Assembly: GCF_049676595.1 (NCBI RefSeq)
Contig: NZ_CP187259.1
Span: 1,488,001 to 1,552,000, forward strand
DNA length: 64,000 nucleotides
Source of the DNA: Methanocella_A sp049676595
GTDB taxonomy: Archaea > Halobacteriota > Methanocellia > Methanocellales > Methanocellaceae
Direction: 5' to 3'
Shown here: positions 60,876 through 64,000 of the stretch, piece after piece
Layout of the letters: the number at the start of each line of letters is the position of its first letter
How positions within the stretch are numbered: position 1 is the first letter of the stretch
Position numbers and translations under genes: made by a program
The notes under the pieces: model-generated
What the model was told of the DNA's origin: nothing
The model's database searches: none
The model's input: the letters and a program-made list of their open reading frames with translations, nothing else

Positions 60876-61148
60876 ATGGACATAGCGCCGGACAATCTTA
60901 TCTACCATGAGCTGGTAGGACTGGAAGTCGAGGTGGAAACACCTCCTTACATCCTTTCCGGCAAAGTGGTCGATGAGACGCGGAACATGATCATCATCAA
61001 TACGGGGAAGCACGATGCGAAAGTCCCTAAGTCGTGCTGCTCCTTCGTGTTCACGCTTCCCGACGGCCGGCGTGTCCGTGTCAGAGGGGACTTATTACTA
61101 TCACAACCTGAAAACCGCATCCCTAAGAAGAAGCGGAAAGGGAAGTGA
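60876..61148 (+). CDS. rnp1: RNase P protein component 1 (Rpp29/Pop4)
   Basis: 90 residues from the ATG at 60876. Sm-like barrel: YHELVGLEVEVETPPYILSGKVVDETRNMIII then the basic C-terminal region. Binds the RNase P RNA and helps 5' maturation of tRNA. A longer in-frame reading covers the duplicated promoter module and is rejected. Confidence 0.9.
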   Translation: MDIAPDNLIYHELVGLEVEVETPPYILSGKVVDETRNMIIINTGKHDAKVPKSCCSFVFTLPDGRRVRVRGDLLLSQPENRIPKKKRKGK

Positions 61149-61188
61149 CCGGTCTTCCGGTTAACCCCGCAATAAAAGAGGAATAGAA

Positions 61189-61524
61189 ATGGCGAAAGAT
61201 ATTGGACTAAACGTGAAGGCACCCCAGACTGAGTGCAACGACCCGCACTGTCCGTTCCACGGCCAGCTGGCCGTCAGGGGACAGTTGCTCGAGGGCACCG
61301 TTGTCTCTGCCAAGATGAGCAAGTCTGTCGTGGTGTCCCGTGAGTACTTAAAGCGTGACCTGAAGTATGACAGGTACGAGAAGAGGAGGTCTAAGCTCCA
61401 TGCCCACAACCCGCCCTGCATCAACGCAAAAGAGGGCGACAAAGTGGTCATTGCCGAGTGCAGGCCGCTCTCCAAGACCAAGACCTTCGTAGTGGTAGAG
61501 GTGGCTGGACATGAGAGCAATTAA
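61189..61524 (+). CDS. rps17: Ribosomal protein S17
   Basis: 111 residues, archaeal S17 with the N-terminal extension PQTECNDPHCPFHGQLAVRG and OB-fold core (LEGTVVSAKMSKSVVVSREY, EGDKVVIAECRPLSKTKTFVVVEV). Confidence 0.95.
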   Translation: MAKDIGLNVKAPQTECNDPHCPFHGQLAVRGQLLEGTVVSAKMSKSVVVSREYLKRDLKYDRYEKRRSKLHAHNPPCINAKEGDKVVIAECRPLSKTKTFVVVEVAGHESN

Positions 61525-61909
61525 GGCAAAGATCCCAAGGTCCGTCCACACCGCAACAAGGCTCGAGGTTGCTGACAACACCGGCGCAAGGCTGGTTGAG
61601 GTCATCTCCGTCCTGAAATACAGGGGCAGGAAGAACCGTATGCCCAAAGCAGGCATCGGTGACATCTTCATCGGCTCCGTCAAGAAGGGCACCCCTGAGA
61701 TGAGGAAGACGATCGTACGCTGTGTCGTGATCAGGCAGAAGAAGGAGTACCGCAGGCCGAGTGGCTTACGTGTCTCGTTCGAGGACAACGCCTGCGTCCT
61801 GGTAGACGACAACAACGACCCGAAGGGCACTGAGATCAAGGGCCCGGTGGCCAGAGAGGTCGCCGAGCGGTACGCCAAGATTGGCTCCACCGCCACGATC
61901 ATTGTATGA
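61511..61909 (+). CDS. rpl14: Ribosomal protein L14
   Basis: 132 residues. EVADNTGARLVEVISVLKY (about 18-36) is the L14 signature. Overlaps S17 by 14 bp. Confidence 0.95.
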   Translation: MRAIKAKIPRSVHTATRLEVADNTGARLVEVISVLKYRGRKNRMPKAGIGDIFIGSVKKGTPEMRKTIVRCVVIRQKKEYRRPSGLRVSFEDNACVLVDDNNDPKGTEIKGPVAREVAERYAKIGSTATIIV

Positions 61910-61919
61910 GGTGTGCGTT

Positions 61920-62273
61920 ATGGTTACTTCATCACAGCCGAGAAAGCAGAGAAAGTTTAGATACGAGGCTCCCCAGCACGTCCGCAGCAGCTTCATCAAT
62001 GCGAGGCTCAGCGAAGAGCTCAGCAAGAAGTATGGCAGGACTGCCCGCGTGGTAGTCGGCGACACCGTCAAAGTCATGAGAGGCGACGCTGCCGGCACCG
62101 AGGGTAAGGTCCGCGAGATCGATGTGAAGAGAGAGAAGGTCGTCGTCGAAGGCGTATCCGTGGCCAGGGCAGATGGCAAGGAAGAGGCAAGGCCCCTCCA
62201 CCCGTCCAACCTGATGATCACCAAGCTGGTCCTGGACGACCCGAAGAGAGTCGCATCACTGGAGAGGAAATAA
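61920..62273 (+). CDS. rpl24: Ribosomal protein L24
   Basis: 117 residues from the ATG at 61920 (GAGGTG upstream). KOW motif VVVGDTVKVMRGDAAGTEGKVREID (about 42-66). Confidence 0.94.
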   Translation: MVTSSQPRKQRKFRYEAPQHVRSSFINARLSEELSKKYGRTARVVVGDTVKVMRGDAAGTEGKVREIDVKREKVVVEGVSVARADGKEEARPLHPSNLMITKLVLDDPKRVASLERK

Positions 62274-62274
62274 T

Positions 62275-62979
62275 ATGTGTGGCAATCATTTAAAGAGGGT
62301 CGCGGCACCGCGCGCGTGGCCTATCACCCGTAAGACTTCCAAGTGGGTCGCAAAGCCCATGCCGGGAGCACACTCTGAGGAGCGCGGCATGCCTCTCGTA
62401 GTCGTGCTCAGGGACCTGCTGAAGGTCGCTGACAAGAGCAAGGAAATCAAGCAGATTCTGCACGAAGGCAAGGTTCTGGTTGACGGCAAGATTCGCAAGG
62501 ACTACAGGTACACTGTCGGCATGTTCGACACTGTCTCCATCCCGGCGATCAACGCCAACTACCGCATGGTCATCGGCGGGGACGGCAAGTTCCACCTCGC
62601 GCCGGTCACCGATGCAGCGGCCAAGATCTGCAAGATCGTCAACAAGACCGCTGTCAAGGGCGGCAAGATCCAGCTCAACCTGCACGACGGCACCACGATG
62701 ATCGCGTCCAACGACTACAAGACGAAGGATTCCATCATCATCAAGGTACCCGAGAGAAAGATCGACCAGCACTTCACCTACGCAGTAGGCAGCCTTGTCA
62801 TGGTCACCGAAGGCAAGCACTCCGGCGAGATCGGCAAGGTCAAGGAGATCAAGGTCGTCCGCAGCAGCTCCCCGAACACCGTGGTCATCACCACCGCCCA
62901 GGGCGAGTTCGAGACCATCGAGAACTACGTGTTCGTCATCGGCAAGGACAACCCCGCAGTACAGGGGGTTAAGGCATGA
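62275..62979 (+). CDS. rps4e: Ribosomal protein S4e
   Basis: 234 residues. N-terminal S4e signature HLKRVAAPRAWPITRKTSKWVAKPMPGAH, then the S4-like RNA-binding region (LHEGKVLVDGKIRKDYRYTVGMFDTV) and a KOW domain (LVMVTEGKHSGEIGKVKEI). Archaeal/eukaryal-specific, supports the domain assignment. Confidence 0.95.
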   Translation: MCGNHLKRVAAPRAWPITRKTSKWVAKPMPGAHSEERGMPLVVVLRDLLKVADKSKEIKQILHEGKVLVDGKIRKDYRYTVGMFDTVSIPAINANYRMVIGGDGKFHLAPVTDAAAKICKIVNKTAVKGGKIQLNLHDGTTMIASNDYKTKDSIIIKVPERKIDQHFTYAVGSLVMVTEGKHSGEIGKVKEIKVVRSSSPNTVVITTAQGEFETIENYVFVIGKDNPAVQGVKA

Positions 62980-63488
62980 GCGACAACGCTATGTTTACTC
63001 CCAGGGTCGAGAAGGTCACCGTCCACATGAACGTGGGCGAGTCGGGTAAGAAGCTGAACAACGCCGAAATGATCATGGAAAAGATCACCGGCCAGAAGCC
63101 CGTCAGGACCGTCGCCAAGAGGACCCTTCCCGGGTTCGGCATCAAGAAGGGCGAGTCCATCGGCTGCAAAGTTACGCTGCGTGGCGACAACGCTGACAAG
63201 TTCCTGAAGACTGCGCTGGGCATCATGGAGAACTCCATCGACGCCGGCAAGTTCGACAGCAACGGCAACTTCGCCTTCGGCATTGAGGAACACACCGATT
63301 TCCCGGGTATGGAATACGACCCCGAGATCGGCATCTATGGCATGGATGTTATCGTCTCCGTGGAGAGGCCCGGCTACAGGATCAAGCGCAGGAAAGTCCA
63401 GCAGCAGAAGATCCCGTCCGGCCACAAGCTGACCAAGGATGACTCGATCGCTTACGTGTCCAAGAACTATGGCGTGGAGGTCAAGTAA
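62976..63488 (+). CDS. rpl5: Ribosomal protein L5
   Basis: 170 residues; overlaps the S4e stop by 4 bp. VEKVTVHMNVGESGKKLNNAEMI opening and LPGFGIKKGESIGCKVTLRG core. Binds 5S rRNA. Confidence 0.95.
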   Translation: MSDNAMFTPRVEKVTVHMNVGESGKKLNNAEMIMEKITGQKPVRTVAKRTLPGFGIKKGESIGCKVTLRGDNADKFLKTALGIMENSIDAGKFDSNGNFAFGIEEHTDFPGMEYDPEIGIYGMDVIVSVERPGYRIKRRKVQQQKIPSGHKLTKDDSIAYVSKNYGVEVK

Positions 63489-63641
63489 ATGGAGAAGAGC
63501 GGCAAAAAGTTCGGATCCGGTGCTAACGTGTGTCGCAGGTGCGGCCGCAAGCAGGGTCTCGTTCGGAAGTATGGCGTGTACGTATGCCGTCAGTGCTTCA
63601 GAGAGATTGCCCACGACATGGGGTTCGTAAAATACGAGTGA
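63489..63641 (+). CDS. rps14: Ribosomal protein S14 (zinc-binding type)
   Basis: 50 residues, too short for common ORF cut-offs. Zinc ribbon C-x2-C (CRRC) and C-x2-C (CRQC) about 17 residues apart. ATG at 63489 starts directly after the L5 stop; TGA at 63639-63641. Confidence 0.93.
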   Translation: MEKSGKKFGSGANVCRRCGRKQGLVRKYGVYVCRQCFREIAHDMGFVKYE

Positions 63642-63651
63642 GGTCGAGATC

Positions 63652-64000
63652 ATGGTTTTAATGGATCCACTGGCAAACGCACTCTCCGTCATCAAGAACG
63701 CCGAAGCAACCGGCAAGACGGATTGCGTATTAGACCCCGCCTCCAAAATCATCGGCAACGTGCTCAAGGTCATGCAGGACCAGGGCTACGTCGGTGAGTT
63801 CGAGTTTGTCGACAACGGCAAGGCGGGCCAATTGAAAGTAAAGCTTATCGGAAAGATCAACAAGTGCGGTGTCGTTAAGCCGCGGTTCGCCGTCGGCAAG
63901 ACCGAGATGGAGAAGTGGGAGAAGAGGTATCTCCCCGCGAGGAACTTCGGCACGCTGATATTAACCACCTCTAAGGGCGTCATGTCTCACTACGACGCAG
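63652..64000 (+). CDS. rps8: Ribosomal protein S8 (partial, cut by window end)
   Basis: 116 codons to the end of the window. MDPLANALSVIKNAEATGK opening and RYLPARNFGTLILTTSKGVMSHYDA, the conserved C-terminal signature of S8, so only a few residues are missing. Confidence 0.93.
   Translation, partial: MVLMDPLANALSVIKNAEATGKTDCVLDPASKIIGNVLKVMQDQGYVGEFEFVDNGKAGQLKVKLIGKINKCGVVKPRFAVGKTEMEKWEKRYLPARNFGTLILTTSKGVMSHYDA

Noticed and set aside
1..64000. tRNA or rRNA genes
   Set aside because: I scanned intergenic regions for GTTCRANNC-type T-arms with cloverleaf context and saw none I would support.

Overview
The window is archaeal and most resembles a Methanocella-type (Methanocellales, Rice Cluster I) methanogen chromosome. 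The archaeal evidence is direct: an S10/spc ribosomal operon with archaeal order and archaeal-only members (SUI1/aIF1, RNase P component 1, S4e inserted), Alba, MBF1, an archaetidylinositol-phosphate-synthase-like enzyme, and TATA-box promoters, several of them 22-30 nt from start codons. The genus is inference from the GC-rich coding style, the many TPR proteins and the ferredoxin:disulfide reductase fusion; no methanogenesis gene lies in the window.

Layout. 1-3.4 kb: end of an MBF1 gene, a hairpin intergenic element, a minus-strand cluster (AIP synthase, adenylate kinase, hisC), then divergent albA. 3.4-31 kb: ordinary GC-rich chromosome. It holds small membrane proteins, a degenerate CbiX-like chelatase, a zinc-finger/TM2 protein, an M48 protease, a glutaredoxin/FTR-rubredoxin redox pair, an MFS exporter, three clustered TPR proteins, a REC-PAS regulator, a PrsW-like protease with a low-complexity partner, two EEP phosphohydrolases, two methyltransferases, an exported acetolactate decarboxylase-like lipoprotein, a class II amidotransferase and stand-alone response regulators. 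28.8-29.8 kb is an AT-rich insert that supplies the end of a surface protein and one whole gene.

29.8-55 kb is an accessory and defence island, strongly AT-rich from about 42.3 to 51.5 kb. In order it holds: an orphan HEPN protein; an N6-adenine methylase divergent from a 1056-residue SF1 helicase-PLD-TPR fusion; an RHH/RelE toxin-antitoxin pair; three nucleotidyltransferase-HEPN pairs, each with its own palindromic operator; a hicB gene broken by one amber codon; an exported peroxiredoxin; an HNH nuclease; an internally deleted second copy of the helicase gene; a DUF3696-like ATPase with a PIN-like partner; a uracil-DNA-glycosylase-like protein divergent from a PD-(D/E)XK nuclease; a SIR2-HerA pair; and a convergent AspBHI-like modification-dependent restriction enzyme. 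The island ends at the ribosomal operon, which has an unusually long structured upstream region.

55.8-64 kb: L3-L4-L23-L2-S19-L22-S3-L29-SUI1-RnpI-S17-L14-L24-S4e-L5-S14-S8 (cut by the window end), tightly packed with many start/stop overlaps. 

The most unusual sequence structures are three large, unrelated-in-sequence intergenic elements (370-715, 20402-20930, 52680-53140). Each is built from short word-like repeats in inverted orientation. The most interesting gene system is the methylase/helicase-PLD-TPR locus with its collapsed duplicate 5 kb away. Non-standard start codons (CTG for the FTR gene, ATT for a response regulator) and several small genes and candidate ncRNAs are also described.
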